From assembly GCF_005281835.1 (NCBI RefSeq), contig NZ_RZIS01000005.1, positions 124,001-188,000 of the forward strand: a DNA stretch of 64,000 nucleotides. The letters run 5' to 3'. Each line of letters begins with the position of its first letter. Positions within the stretch are counted from its first letter, which is position 1. The notes under the pieces are model-generated. The model made no database searches and was not told where the DNA came from. It worked only from the letters and a program-made list of their open reading frames with translations. The stretch is from Vibrio profundi (GTDB lineage: Bacteria > Pseudomonadota > Gammaproteobacteria > Enterobacterales > Vibrionaceae). The translations under genes and the position numbers were made by a program. Below, piece by piece: positions 17,851 through 26,678 of the stretch.

Positions 17851-18456
17851 TTAACCATTTACTGGTTCACGATACATAGGAGTTACGAAGCTATCTTTTC
17901 CGAAATGGATTCTCCCTAGCGCTTTAAAGCCAAACGATTCGTATATGGTGACATTTTTAGGGTTAGAAGAGGTCAGGTAAGCTGCTTCGTTTTTGGCATC
18001 GATAATCTCTAAGCTATGCTTCATGAGATTACTCCCGATCCCTTGGTTTGAATGCGCTAGGTCGACACCAAACATTGGTAAGTACCAGCATGGAGTTTCT
18101 GGGAAGTATTTGGCCATTTGCTCGAATATTGTGGCTAGCTCATCCCTGATGCCTGGCTCGCAGTTAGTTAAACAATAATCCAGTAGTTCATCAGATTCGT
18201 GGGTTTCACCCGGAGCAACCCAAGTAATTATCCCTTTCATATCTTCGGTTCCCCAAGAAGTGCCGTTGGCAATTGCGTTTCCTTGGAACAAATCCGCGAA
18301 CTTAGGGAAAAATCGCTGATACTCTTTTGAACAGGGCCACATAAAGCGCACTGTAGGATCAGCCACAAAGGCTAAGGTCATACAGGCGTTGTAAGATTCC
18401 ATATCTTTTTCAGTTAATCTTTTCACGAATACCTCTTTGAGTTTTCTTGTTATCAC
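17851..18456 (-). CDS. GNAT-family N-acetyltransferase
   Basis: A 201-residue single-domain acetyltransferase. The acetyl-CoA pyrophosphate loop is seen in DLAHSNQGIGSNLM (motif A, Q-x-x-G-x-G), followed by EAAYLTSSNPKNVTIYESFGF, the usual GNAT motif B. This C-terminal pattern resembles the acetyltransferases that modify small molecules rather than ribosomal proteins. Substrate unknown. No operon partner; a long empty stretch lies upstream. Confidence 0.85.
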   Translation of the reverse strand: MITRKLKEVFVKRLTEKDMESYNACMTLAFVADPTVRFMWPCSKEYQRFFPKFADLFQGNAIANGTSWGTEDMKGIITWVAPGETHESDELLDYCLTNCEPGIRDELATIFEQMAKYFPETPCWYLPMFGVDLAHSNQGIGSNLMKHSLEIIDAKNEAAYLTSSNPKNVTIYESFGFKALGRIHFGKDSFVTPMYREPVNG

Positions 18457-18938
18457 TGTAAGCGCAAGCGAAGCTGACGCTCAACAACCTCTGGATAATA
18501 TTGAAACTTGTTTCATATTTCATTGGTTATCTTACTGTATTTGTTAGCAGGTGTTTCGCGCTATCAATATGATGATTTCTTTTGTGGAATGACATAATAA
18601 ATTTAAATAAATCAGCTGTTTATTGTGATTTTGCTGGGCTAATTAGGCTTGTTGGAGTGGCGGATAACTCGCTGAGTTTTAAGCGAGATAAGGTTTAACT
18701 AGAATTGTCGAATCATTAAGTTTAGGCCGATATATGATCAGAGAAGAGTGGTTTTGTATGGCCATGGTACGAAGGTGGGCGCTTTAAGAGGTGAGGATCG
18801 TGAGCTAACTTTTTACATTCTAATGTAGGCTGACGATGTTAATGCCGTACCGTCATCGAATCAGTGCCAAGTGAGTGCGGAGGGCGTTCACTTAGAACTG
18901 ATATTTTTGCGTTGTTTGGACTGAACGGGTTTACCTAT
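18457..18938. other. Gene-free stretch of 482 bases
   Basis: No coding frame longer than about 20 codons with a plausible start, and no tRNA. The only structure is a weak hairpin near 18670-18690 (CTCGCT and AGCGAG). It presumably contains the promoter of the acetyltransferase gene. Confidence 0.4.
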
Positions 18939-19844
18939 TTACTCATTACCGCTTTCTGCATTAAGTGACTGCGCAAGAAAATCAATGAACAGCCTAAGCT
19001 TGAGTGGCATTTGCTCTCTCTTTGGAAATAGAGCGTAGACGTTTTTTTCTGGCATTTGGTAGTCATCAAGTAAGGAAATTAGCTTACCCAAGCGAATTGG
19101 TTCGTTAGCGACAAAATCTGGCAATCTAGCGACACCAGCCCCTGCTACAGTTGCCGTCAATAAAGCTTCACTATTATTGACACGATAGTTCCCTTTCACT
19201 ACTACGCTTGATAACTGATCGTGTTTGGCAAAAAACCATTCGCTACTTTCTGACATATGTCGATAAAGCAAAGCGTTGTAGCTTGCTAAGTCAAAGGGGG
19301 TGGTTGGCATTGGGAGCTGGTTGTCTTTGAAATAATCTGGTGAAGCACAAACTATGCTGCGCACGCTGGCCAGCCTTTTTGCGACTAAGCTGGAATCATT
19401 TAAATCTCCAGCACGAATCGCAACGTCGTATCCACCTTGAACAATATCGACATAGCTATCATCCATTGTCATATCAACATGAATATGAGGGTAGCGCTTA
19501 AGAAATTGTGGAATAAGTGGTGCTAAGACAATACGGCCAAACGACATTGGCGCGTTGACACGTAATGTGCCAATAGCTTCATTTTGCTGGCTGGTGGCTG
19601 CGTCTTCCGCTTTAGTTAACCAATAGTTGGCTTTGGTTAGGTGCTCATTAAATTGCTCACCTGGTTCAGTGAGTGATACTTGACGAGTGGTGCGGTGGAG
19701 TAGGCGAACGCCTAAGCTCGATTCCAACTGTATTACGCGTTTGTTTACTGCGGAACGTGACACGCCAAGCTCTCGCGCCGCTCCTGCAAAACTAGAGTGT
19801 TTCACTACCGCGAGGAAGTAAGGGATAGCATCTAAATGCTGCAT
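18939..19844 (-). CDS. LysR-family transcriptional regulator
   Basis: A 301-residue LysR regulator: N-terminal winged helix (1-60, with SRSAVNKRVIQLESSLGVRLLHRTTR) and a C-terminal periplasmic-binding-like effector domain (about 90-295) of the CrgA/YhjC type (LRVNAPMSFGRIVLAPLIPQF). It is divergent from an EamA transporter gene, the standard layout for a LysR regulator and its target. A TATAGA-N6-TCTATA palindrome lies between them. Confidence 0.9.
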   Translation of the reverse strand: MQHLDAIPYFLAVVKHSSFAGAARELGVSRSAVNKRVIQLESSLGVRLLHRTTRQVSLTEPGEQFNEHLTKANYWLTKAEDAATSQQNEAIGTLRVNAPMSFGRIVLAPLIPQFLKRYPHIHVDMTMDDSYVDIVQGGYDVAIRAGDLNDSSLVAKRLASVRSIVCASPDYFKDNQLPMPTTPFDLASYNALLYRHMSESSEWFFAKHDQLSSVVVKGNYRVNNSEALLTATVAGAGVARLPDFVANEPIRLGKLISLLDDYQMPEKNVYALFPKREQMPLKLRLFIDFLAQSLNAESGNE

Positions 19845-19876
19845 GATTGTCGCCTAATTGGATACAGTGTGGTGAG

Positions 19877-19894
19877 TATAGAGTCTATTCTATA
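19877..19894. promoter_or_regulatory. Candidate LysR operator
   Basis: TATAGA (19877-19882) and TCTATA (19889-19894) form a perfect inverted repeat with a six-base spacer and include a T-N11-A motif. It lies 33 bases from the LysR start and about 58 bases before the EamA start, where a shared operator is expected. Confidence 0.5.
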
Positions 19895-19951
19895 ATCAAT
19901 CGAGGTCACTTATGCTGTTTTACATCGAATTTATATGAGGTGGGACAGCAG

Positions 19952-20863
19952 ATGAAAACACTTGTAAGCCCTAGTGTAGGCAAGGAAAGATGGAGCCGTT
20001 TAGGGGCACACCTCCAGTCACCTTTTTACGTTATCAGCATTGGTAGTTTAGTGGCTGTGAATTTCGCGCTTAGCAAACATGTGGTGTCGGGTGGGGCCTC
20101 ACCAATTGATGCTGCAATCTTGCCAATGGTTGGTGCGGCTTTATTGCTAGTCGGCAAACTACTGTTTAGCGGACAGTTAAACCGAATTGTTTTTAAACAT
20201 TATCGCTATTATTTTTGGGCTGGCTTATTGGGAGTCGCGTTGCCTAACTTAGCGTCTACTTACGCGCTTCAATATCTCACCGCGAGCACATTTAGTGTTT
20301 TAGTGACGCTGTCACCTATCTTTACGCTGATTTTTAATCGTCCCTTTCAAGGTGAACCGCTCAATGGGAGCAAAGTCCTCGGGATATTGATGGGAGTGGG
20401 GGCTGCCTTACTTGTTACCTTGTCTCCCGAACTCGATATCTCTTTCCCGCTTTTTTCGCTAATCATCGCGCTGCTGGTCCCAATATGCTTAGCTGCAGGT
20501 AATGTGTATCGGAGTCAGGCTTACCCATCAGGAGCGAACCCAGAAGTATTAGCAGCAGGTATGTTAACTCTTCAAAGCGTTATCTGGTTGCCACTTTCAA
20601 TACAGGCTGGTGGGACGCTGACTGTGGATGCTTTAACGATATTTATCGGGATGGCCAGTTTATCCGCATTGAGTTATTTACTGACTTTTCGTTTTCAAAA
20701 AATGACGGATGGGGTTGGGTTTAGCCAAGTAGGTAATGTCGTCACTGTGGTCGGAGTCTCGATTGGTGTTGCTTGGTATGGGGATCCTGTAACTGGGCAA
20801 TTAATGGGCGCCGTTTTTTTACTCTTAGTCAGCCTCTATTTGTTTAATCGTCGTCACTCTTAA
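19952..20863 (+). CDS. EamA-family (DMT) exporter
   Basis: A 303-residue inner-membrane protein with about ten hydrophobic segments and the internal duplication of EamA/drug-metabolite transporters (first half AILPMVGAALLLVGKLLF, second half around VLAAGMLTLQSVIWLPL). Such proteins mostly export amino acids or related metabolites. Start ATG 19952 is used because GGTGGG lies seven bases upstream; an in-frame ATG at 19847 would add 35 polar residues that do not fit the family. Probably controlled by the divergent LysR and followed closely by a SnoaL-like gene. Confidence 0.87.
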   Translation: MKTLVSPSVGKERWSRLGAHLQSPFYVISIGSLVAVNFALSKHVVSGGASPIDAAILPMVGAALLLVGKLLFSGQLNRIVFKHYRYYFWAGLLGVALPNLASTYALQYLTASTFSVLVTLSPIFTLIFNRPFQGEPLNGSKVLGILMGVGAALLVTLSPELDISFPLFSLIIALLVPICLAAGNVYRSQAYPSGANPEVLAAGMLTLQSVIWLPLSIQAGGTLTVDALTIFIGMASLSALSYLLTFRFQKMTDGVGFSQVGNVVTVVGVSIGVAWYGDPVTGQLMGAVFLLLVSLYLFNRRHS

Positions 20864-20897
20864 CTTTGTTAGCTTCAAACCAAAAGGAATCAAATCA

Positions 20898-21254
20898 ATG
20901 TCATCATTAACTCAAACGACTAAACATTTGTATGAAATTGTTGATCGCAAGGATACATTCGCTTTAATGGAACTGCTTCACGATGAGGTATCGTTTCATT
21001 TTTCAAATGCTGAGCCGATCGTCGGTAAATCAGCGGTTGAAGCAGTGAATCAAAGCTTCTTTAATTCGATTGAATCTATGAAGCACAGCTTTTCTGGGAT
21101 CTACGAACTTGGGCAAACCGTAGCGTGTGAAGGACAAGTGGATTACGTAAGGTTAAACGGCAGTACTTGCAATGCCAAATTTGCCACATTTCTAACGTTT
21201 AAAAGTGGTTTGATCCATCAATATAAAATCTTTGCCGACGTGTCAGAATTGTAG
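20898..21254 (+). CDS. SnoaL/NTF2-like small protein
   Basis: A 118-residue protein with the NTF2-like cone fold pattern: helix (TKHLYEIVDRKDTFALMELL), then HDEVSFHFSN, and a C-terminal sheet with ATFLTFKSGLIHQYKIFAD. The family includes isomerases, hydrolases and proteins of no known activity. It begins 34 bases after the EamA gene with a good AAAGGA site, so the two are probably co-transcribed. Confidence 0.75.
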   Translation: MSSLTQTTKHLYEIVDRKDTFALMELLHDEVSFHFSNAEPIVGKSAVEAVNQSFFNSIESMKHSFSGIYELGQTVACEGQVDYVRLNGSTCNAKFATFLTFKSGLIHQYKIFADVSEL

Positions 21255-21446
21255 AAACCGATAAGTAATGAGCTTAGAAATTATCTAATCTTTAGATGCG
21301 GAAATGTGCACTATTGTGCTTATTGCAACGTAGGAAGAAACGCAAGAGAAGTACAACCTAGTTAGCGTGATCCGCGAAGTGAAATGCAGGTGACTAGGTT
21401 TGATTCTTTGATTGTGTTCATGTGAGACGTGGCGTGGTCTCTATCG

Positions 21447-21656
21447 CTATAGGATTGTGAAATGTCCTAATTTGCCACCGGTTTCCGATAAGATAATTCC
21501 AGAGTTTTCGCGTTCGCTAAATTCGAAGTCGATGAGATAGCTGGAATGTTGAAGCTTTGGCAAAATGTGGCGATGTAATATGTCGCTATTAAGCTGGCGT
21601 ATTTCTGCGACCCATGAAAGGTCTTCTTTTAATAGATTTATTTCAATTTTAAGCAT
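21447..21656 (-). CDS. Small unidentified protein, 69 residues
   Basis: MLKIEINLLKEDLSWVAEI at the start, then a charged alpha/beta sequence ending GGKLGHFTIL; no family recognised. The ATG is preceded by a good AAGG site at six bases, which is the main support. No neighbour on the same strand within one kilobase. Confidence 0.5.
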   Translation of the reverse strand: MLKIEINLLKEDLSWVAEIRQLNSDILHRHILPKLQHSSYLIDFEFSERENSGIILSETGGKLGHFTIL

Positions 21657-21770
21657 TTATTACCTTGTGTTTTGGTCAGTGTTTTTTCGCGTGATAATTG
21701 GTACCAGTGAATTTGTCGTGTTGTTCTACGTGACATAAATGTGCCTTAGTTTTATTACAGTTTGATTTAA

Positions 21771-21799
21771 TTGCAGCGCTTATTGAGCCTATGTATAGA
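21771..21799 (+). promoter_or_regulatory. Candidate sigma-70 promoter
   Basis: TTGCAG (21771-21776), 17 bases, then TATAGA (21794-21799): a good -35/-10 pair facing an otherwise unassigned region that ends in a terminator at 22068-22094. Confidence 0.45.
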
Positions 21800-21834
21800 A
21801 ATACAGAAACGCAGAGGCACTGATAGAATTGGCG

Positions 21835-21954
21835 ATGATTGTGAAACTATTGAATGAACAGATTGAGGTAAAGCTAACGCAGAGAGGGTGTAACGAGGAT
21901 ATCGAGACTTTCTTTGTGGAACTTGGACTAAATGTAACATTAACAGCTCAATAA
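21835..21954 (+). CDS. Possible 39-residue small protein or part of an sRNA
   Basis: A 40-codon frame, MIVKLLNEQIEVKLTQRGC at the start and LGLNVTLTAQ at the end, with a plausible amphipathic pattern but only a weak ribosome binding site. It sits about 30 bases after the expected transcription start of the promoter at 21771-21799. If the frame is not translated, the same unit could be a regulatory RNA of about 280 bases. Confidence 0.35.
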   Translation: MIVKLLNEQIEVKLTQRGCNEDIETFFVELGLNVTLTAQ

Positions 21955-22067
21955 TCGAGCCAGGAAGCGGACTATACGCCTAATTGCGCAAAATGCCAGC
22001 TTTATTTTAAACAATTTTATTTGGCAACCCATCAGCAAAGGTTTTTGAATGATAGGTGCTATCGATA

Positions 22068-22094
22068 GCCAGCCATGTGAGCTGGCCTTTTTGT
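22068..22094 (+). terminator. Rho-independent terminator without an assigned gene
   Basis: GCCAGC (22068-22073) and GCTGGC (22081-22086) with a seven-base loop, followed by CTTTTTGT. It points in the same direction as the promoter at 21771-21799 and would end a transcript of about 285 bases. Confidence 0.65.
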
Positions 22095-22470
22095 TTATGG
22101 AGCGGTGGAAACGATTAAGTTTATTTGTGAGTTGAAATGTATTGGGCGATATCCGTTTTGATAGCTCAGCTGTTTTATGGCTCAACACTTCTGATTCAAT
22201 TTGTGCCTATTAGCTTTATTGAGCAGCTTATCTTAATTCAAACAGTTTAGTTTCCGGTAGGACTCTACCCGCTCTATTCGTAGTGATGATATTCAAACAT
22301 AGTCTCCTAAAGGAATACATTGAGATAATTTAAGTTCATGTTACTAAAGAACTAATTAGACTATTTCTCCTTGGTGTCAGTATCTCAATTTAACGCTTAA
22401 ATGCTTTTATAAATAGAGGTGATTAATTAGGCTGACTATTAACGCAAACCATTCAGTCAGAGAATGTTCC
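22095..22470. other. Gene-free stretch before the MFS gene
   Basis: No convincing frame and no hairpin with a T tract. It should hold the promoter of the MFS-GST pair; no specific operator is recognisable. Confidence 0.4.
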
Positions 22471-23670
22471 ATGAAGAACACGCAATTATTTAATCAAGAT
22501 AGTCTTGCTGGTTTAGGTGCGACACTGATTGGTAATGGCATAGGGCGGTTTGCTTACATAGCTCTGATGCCCGCGCTCATTCAAAGTGGATGGTTTAGTG
22601 AAAGCGATGCATCGTATTTAGGGGTAGCCACTCTATTGGGCTATATATTGGGTGCACCAGCTGCAAATGTTTTATTACGTTATTTTAGTGCGGGCCAATT
22701 AATACGTGCAGCAATGTTGCTAAGCAGTTTTAGTTATCTGGGGTGCGCTTGGCAAGATGCGCCACTTATCTGGTTCTACACTTGGCGCACGCTTGCTGGC
22801 GCTGCGGGTGCGTTGCTAATGGTCGTCGCGCCTCCGGTGATTGTTCGTAAATATAGCGCCGATGTAAAAGCGAGGATCAGCGGGGTGATTTTCTCTGGAA
22901 TAGGGCTGGGTGCTATGTTATCGGGCACTTTGATACCGGTTCTTATCTATTTTAGTGTGGTGTCTGCTTGGCTCGGTATGGGGGCTATCGCAATATTGAC
23001 CACGATACTCACGTGGAATGCATGGGGTAGCGCTTCTCGTACGTCTCATGCTTCTTATATCAAGGCCTCCTTTTCTCAGTTATCTAAACTTCAATCTCGC
23101 AGTATGATTCTGATTTTATTGGCGTATACATTAGATGCTATTGGCTACTTACCACATACCTTATTTTGGGTGGATTACATAGTTCGTGAGCTTGGCATGT
23201 CACTTTCCAATGGTGGTCTATTTTGGGCGGTTTTTGGTATTGGTGCCGCGATCGGCCCTTTAATCACGGGTAGTTTAGGGGATAGGTTTGGGGTCAAGCG
23301 TTCACTTTGTATAGCGTTCAGTTTTAAAGCTATAGGAGTAGTTTTACCCCTTATAAGTTCTTCTATACCGGTCTTATTGATATCTTCCTTGTTGGTTGGC
23401 ATTTTCACACCCGGAGTAGTGACGTTGGTATCGACATATACCTTAGAGTGTGTGGGGTATGAACTGCATACCAAGGCGTGGAGTGCGATGACTCTGTCTT
23501 TTGCTGTTTCCCAAGGAGCGATGGGCTTTCTGATGGCTTATGCTCTGAGCAGCTATGCTTCGTATAATTTTGTGTTTGCATTAAGTGCGTTGGCACTAAT
23601 TCTCTCAGTGATTTGTATTGCATTGACATCGAATCATCAAGCTTCTGAACCTGTCTCTCAATCGGCCTAA
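22471..23670 (+). CDS. YbfB/YjiJ-family MFS transporter
   Basis: A 399-residue inner-membrane carrier with about twelve hydrophobic segments. It has the family's early GLGATLIGNGIGRFAYIALMPALIQ motif and a second-half loop GDRFGVKR typical of MFS proteins. Substrates of this family are unknown. A GST-like gene follows 20 bases downstream, so the pair probably forms a small detoxification or metabolite-export operon, which is an inference. Confidence 0.88.
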   Translation: MKNTQLFNQDSLAGLGATLIGNGIGRFAYIALMPALIQSGWFSESDASYLGVATLLGYILGAPAANVLLRYFSAGQLIRAAMLLSSFSYLGCAWQDAPLIWFYTWRTLAGAAGALLMVVAPPVIVRKYSADVKARISGVIFSGIGLGAMLSGTLIPVLIYFSVVSAWLGMGAIAILTTILTWNAWGSASRTSHASYIKASFSQLSKLQSRSMILILLAYTLDAIGYLPHTLFWVDYIVRELGMSLSNGGLFWAVFGIGAAIGPLITGSLGDRFGVKRSLCIAFSFKAIGVVLPLISSSIPVLLISSLLVGIFTPGVVTLVSTYTLECVGYELHTKAWSAMTLSFAVSQGAMGFLMAYALSSYASYNFVFALSALALILSVICIALTSNHQASEPVSQSA

Positions 23671-23690
23671 TAAAAGAAAGGAACACGACT

Positions 23691-24341
23691 ATGCATTTGT
23701 ACCTTAACGATACTTCTCCTTTTTCTCGGGTGGTGGTGGCGACGGCTTTGTTGTCTCGTTGCGCGCCACTGACATTGGTGTGGGTTGATCCTTGGAGCTC
23801 TCCTACAAACCTAAAGAAGGTGAATCCGTTTTGTTTGATTCCTACGATAGAGTTAGAAGATGGTAGTTCGTTGACCGAAAGCTTGTGTATTTGTCAGTAT
23901 CTAATCGACACCTATCAACCTCAGGCCATATCTCAAGTTGCGAATAGTCGAACTAAAGAAACCCAGCAATTGGGGTTTGCTAAAACTCTTATGGAAATTG
24001 CATTTCGCAGCGCAGCGTTGGCGCGTTATACCGAAAAAGATAATGAGCTCATAAAAAGAGGCAAGGAAGGGATTATTGAAGCGTTACAGCAACTTAATCA
24101 ACAGCTTAGAAACGATGGGATAGAAAGCTATCTGGCGGAAAATCTAGCGACTTTATATCTTCATGTTGCATTAGATTACGTTCAGTTTCGGCATGGTTCG
24201 TTATTTGACGAAGTGGAGCATAGCAAGATTGTCGACTTTTTAAATGAATCTCCGTTTAGTGAGCTATTGGCGCAGGTTAGTATCGAGCATTTAGCAAGTA
24301 AGCCAAAGTATGCCGCCTTATTGGCTGAGTGCTCTTATTGA
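23691..24341 (+). CDS. Glutathione S-transferase-like protein
   Basis: A 216-residue protein with an N-terminal thioredoxin-like domain (MHLYLNDTSPFSRVVVATALL; the Ser-Pro-Phe-Ser stretch holds the likely active-site serine) and ELEDGSSLTESLCICQYL, the glutathione-binding cis-Pro/Glu-Ser region, followed by an all-helical C-domain. It resembles YibF-type bacterial GSTs. Co-transcribed with the MFS gene. Its last seven bases overlap the end of the convergent msrA gene. Confidence 0.83.
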   Translation: MHLYLNDTSPFSRVVVATALLSRCAPLTLVWVDPWSSPTNLKKVNPFCLIPTIELEDGSSLTESLCICQYLIDTYQPQAISQVANSRTKETQQLGFAKTLMEIAFRSAALARYTEKDNELIKRGKEGIIEALQQLNQQLRNDGIESYLAENLATLYLHVALDYVQFRHGSLFDEVEHSKIVDFLNESPFSELLAQVSIEHLASKPKYAALLAECSY

Positions 24342-24844
24342 TCGTGATTGCTTTTGTATTTTTTTAGAAGATCCCATGGGATATGACACAAATGATGGTC
24401 TTCTGGGAAGCGAGAGAGGTGGTGTTGATGCTCGTCATCACTTGCGACAAAATTGGTTAACGGTAAAACCTCCAGCGCTATCTTGTCTGCATCAGGTCGA
24501 GCTGAAATGTATTGCTTTGCGGCGTTTAAGTGGGCGGGTATTTGGCTGTAGAGCCCAGTGCGATATTTAGTGCCAATATCCATCCCTTGTTGGTTGACGC
24601 TATACGGATCGATGATCTCAAATAAATGGTCAAGAAGTTTAGCCACCGACGCCAGCTCTGGATTGAATTCGATTCGAACACATTCTGCATAGCCATCATA
24701 ATCACAAGCGGTTGTATTGGATGTTCCGTTGGCTCGCCCTGCCTCTGTGGACAATACACCCGGTACATATTTAATAAACTCTTGAACTCCCCATAGGCAT
24801 CCGCCAGCAAGAAATAGCTCTTCAGTGTTGCTTGTTCTGTCCAT
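24335..24844 (-). CDS. msrA: Peptide methionine sulfoxide reductase A
   Basis: A 169-residue MsrA, which repairs methionine-S-sulfoxide in proteins. The catalytic cysteine is Cys16 in GGCLWG; most MsrA proteins have GCFWG, so Phe is replaced by Leu here. Further family motifs are SEAGRANGTSNTT-like and DIGTKYRTGLY. The gene is short at the C-terminus compared with E. coli MsrA and has no obvious C-terminal resolving cysteine pair. It could instead be an MsrA-like paralogue beside a main msrA elsewhere. Confidence 0.85.
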   Translation of the reverse strand: MDRTSNTEELFLAGGCLWGVQEFIKYVPGVLSTEAGRANGTSNTTACDYDGYAECVRIEFNPELASVAKLLDHLFEIIDPYSVNQQGMDIGTKYRTGLYSQIPAHLNAAKQYISARPDADKIALEVLPLTNFVASDDEHQHHLSRFPEDHHLCHIPWDLLKKYKSNHDQ

Positions 24845-24997
24845 GATATGCCTTATGTGAGTGCGAGTTTAATGAGGTGAGCGAAATTCAGGAAGTCACT
24901 GCGCCAGGTAAAGAAAACGGGCAAATCGTAAAGTTGCCCGTAGGATATCGTTTGGATCTAATGCGTAGCTGAAACACTCGATGGCGATTGGGGCTAA

Positions 24998-25378
24998 CTA
25001 GATCTTAGATACGTCGTAGCCTGCTTCAAATAGGATCTGGCGTTCTTTCTTAATCAACTGAACTCTATCTTCAATCAACTCATCTAGTGCTTGAGAAGGC
25101 GTAGATGCTGAACCATGAAATTGCTCGAATGAGCCAGTGTCTACCTTGCTAAGCATTGTAGAAATAACGTTTCTTGCTTGGCACGGGTCGGCTTCGGTTT
25201 TGAAGTATTCAATTCCCTCAATAGCGCTGTTAATTTCAGGCAGCAATTCAACAGGGCTACCTGATTTCGCTACTAACATGTAGTTGTGAACGACTTTTTT
25301 AGCGAATAAAAGTTCTTTCAAAGGAATGTCGCGCCCACTAACGATCAGATCGTTGGAGAGAATGGTTGGTGAGTTCAT
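24998..25378 (-). CDS. Unidentified 126-residue protein
   Basis: No family recognised. A soluble, mostly helical sequence with MLVAKSGSPVELLPEINSAI in the middle and a charged helix (IEDRVQLIKKERQILFEAGYDV) at the end. GGAAACTCC-type ribosome binding sequence precedes the ATG. A single gene with no informative neighbour. Confidence 0.6.
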   Translation of the reverse strand: MNSPTILSNDLIVSGRDIPLKELLFAKKVVHNYMLVAKSGSPVELLPEINSAIEGIEYFKTEADPCQARNVISTMLSKVDTGSFEQFHGSASTPSQALDELIEDRVQLIKKERQILFEAGYDVSKI

Positions 25379-25705
25379 GGAGTTTCCTTACATTTTTGTT
25401 TACCTATGAATTACTAATAACTACCGCTTGTGTCAAGGAATACCGTAGCCATTCCAAATATCTGTAACTCACACGCTTAGATAATGAACATGTCTGTCAC
25501 TTTCATAGGAAACCATGAGCATTGTTCAGGTTAAAAGCAGAGTCGTTATCGATAAAAATTGCTTACCTACTGTTTAGCCCTTAATAGGGTGTTTTGTGTG
25601 ATAAGGCCTTTGGTGATCAAAAACCAAAATGTTAGAAGTTAGTTGGGCGTAACGGCATCGTGGAAAACGTGCGTTATCAGAAACTCCACCTTATCTCATG
25701 TGCCT
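25379..25705. other. Gene-free stretch of 327 bases
   Basis: Separates an unidentified gene from the end of a LysR gene, both on the minus strand. No frame, clear hairpin with T tract or repeat recognised. Confidence 0.4.
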
Positions 25706-26575
25706 TTATTGGATTGAAGAACTTCTCAGAGTTTTGATTAATAGATCGTGAAGGTACTCTGCCGCTTTCGATGTTTTTGATTCAGAGCCTCGATAAACCG
25801 TTACTTCCATCGGTTCTAATGGCCCGAGTCCTTGTTCTCTGCCCAAAATCTCCAGTTGAGGCGGGACACTGCATTGAGTGAACACAGCGACAGCTAGACC
25901 GCTTTCAACAGCCGCTATTTGCCCTGCTAAGCTAGAGCTGTGATAAACAACCGTGTATGGCTTACCTTGTAGTGCTAATGATCGAATCGCCCCTTTACGC
26001 GCTAAGCTGCTGCTTTCATACACCGCTATTGGCAAGGTATCGCGTCGCCACACTTCAAACTGTGGTGTTCCAACCCAAACCATAGGTTCATGGAACAGAA
26101 ACGTGCCTTGGTTTGGGTGATCTCTAGAAACTAAGGCTAAATCTAACTCGTTGTTTTCGACTTTGGGGATCAAAGAAGTGGACTGTTCGCAAGTTAGCTC
26201 GATTTTCACACCACTGAATCGAGAGGCGAAGTTCCTTAACACTGGCGTCAGGTACTTGGCTGCGTAATCTTCTGGAACGCCCAGCCTGATTTGCCCAGCT
26301 AATTCTTCTCCGTGAAACGCGGCTTGCGCCTCTGAATGTAAATCGAGTAAGCGACGTGCGTATCCCAGTAGGACTTGTCCTTCTGAAGTCAGCTCAAGAT
26401 GTCGAGCGCCACGAACAAGCAGTTTATGCCCAATAGCGGACTCGAGCTTTTTCAAATGCATGCTGACAGCAGATTGCGAACGGTGAACCGATACCGTGGC
26501 ATTGGAGAGCGAGCCACAATCGACGATAGCGACAAAGCTTTTTAGCCAATCAATTTGGAGATCTTGATAATTCAT
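25706..26575 (-). CDS. LysR-family transcriptional regulator
   Basis: A 289-residue LysR regulator. The winged helix starts DLQIDWLKSFVAIVDCGSLS and contains the recognition region HRSQSAVSMHLKKLESAIG; the effector domain shows IRLGVPEDYAAKYLTPVL. ATG 26575 is chosen by comparison with the family; an in-frame TTG at 26605 would add ten residues. Divergent from azlCD, which it probably controls. Confidence 0.9.
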   Translation of the reverse strand: MNYQDLQIDWLKSFVAIVDCGSLSNATVSVHRSQSAVSMHLKKLESAIGHKLLVRGARHLELTSEGQVLLGYARRLLDLHSEAQAAFHGEELAGQIRLGVPEDYAAKYLTPVLRNFASRFSGVKIELTCEQSTSLIPKVENNELDLALVSRDHPNQGTFLFHEPMVWVGTPQFEVWRRDTLPIAVYESSSLARKGAIRSLALQGKPYTVVYHSSSLAGQIAAVESGLAVAVFTQCSVPPQLEILGREQGLGPLEPMEVTVYRGSESKTSKAAEYLHDLLIKTLRSSSIQ

Positions 26576-26600
26576 GTATTCGATTTTCGAATGGTGATTT

Positions 26601-26625
26601 ATCAAATTATGCGCTTTTCGATTTG
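26601..26625. promoter_or_regulatory. Candidate LysR operator before azlC
   Basis: TCAAAT (26601-26606) and ATTTGA (26620-26625) form an inverted repeat in the short divergent promoter region between the LysR gene and azlC. Weak but well placed. Confidence 0.3.
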
Positions 26626-26678
26626 AACTTGCCAGTCTATTGTTTCGACATCTTTTGAATCTTAATCATGGTGTAGGA

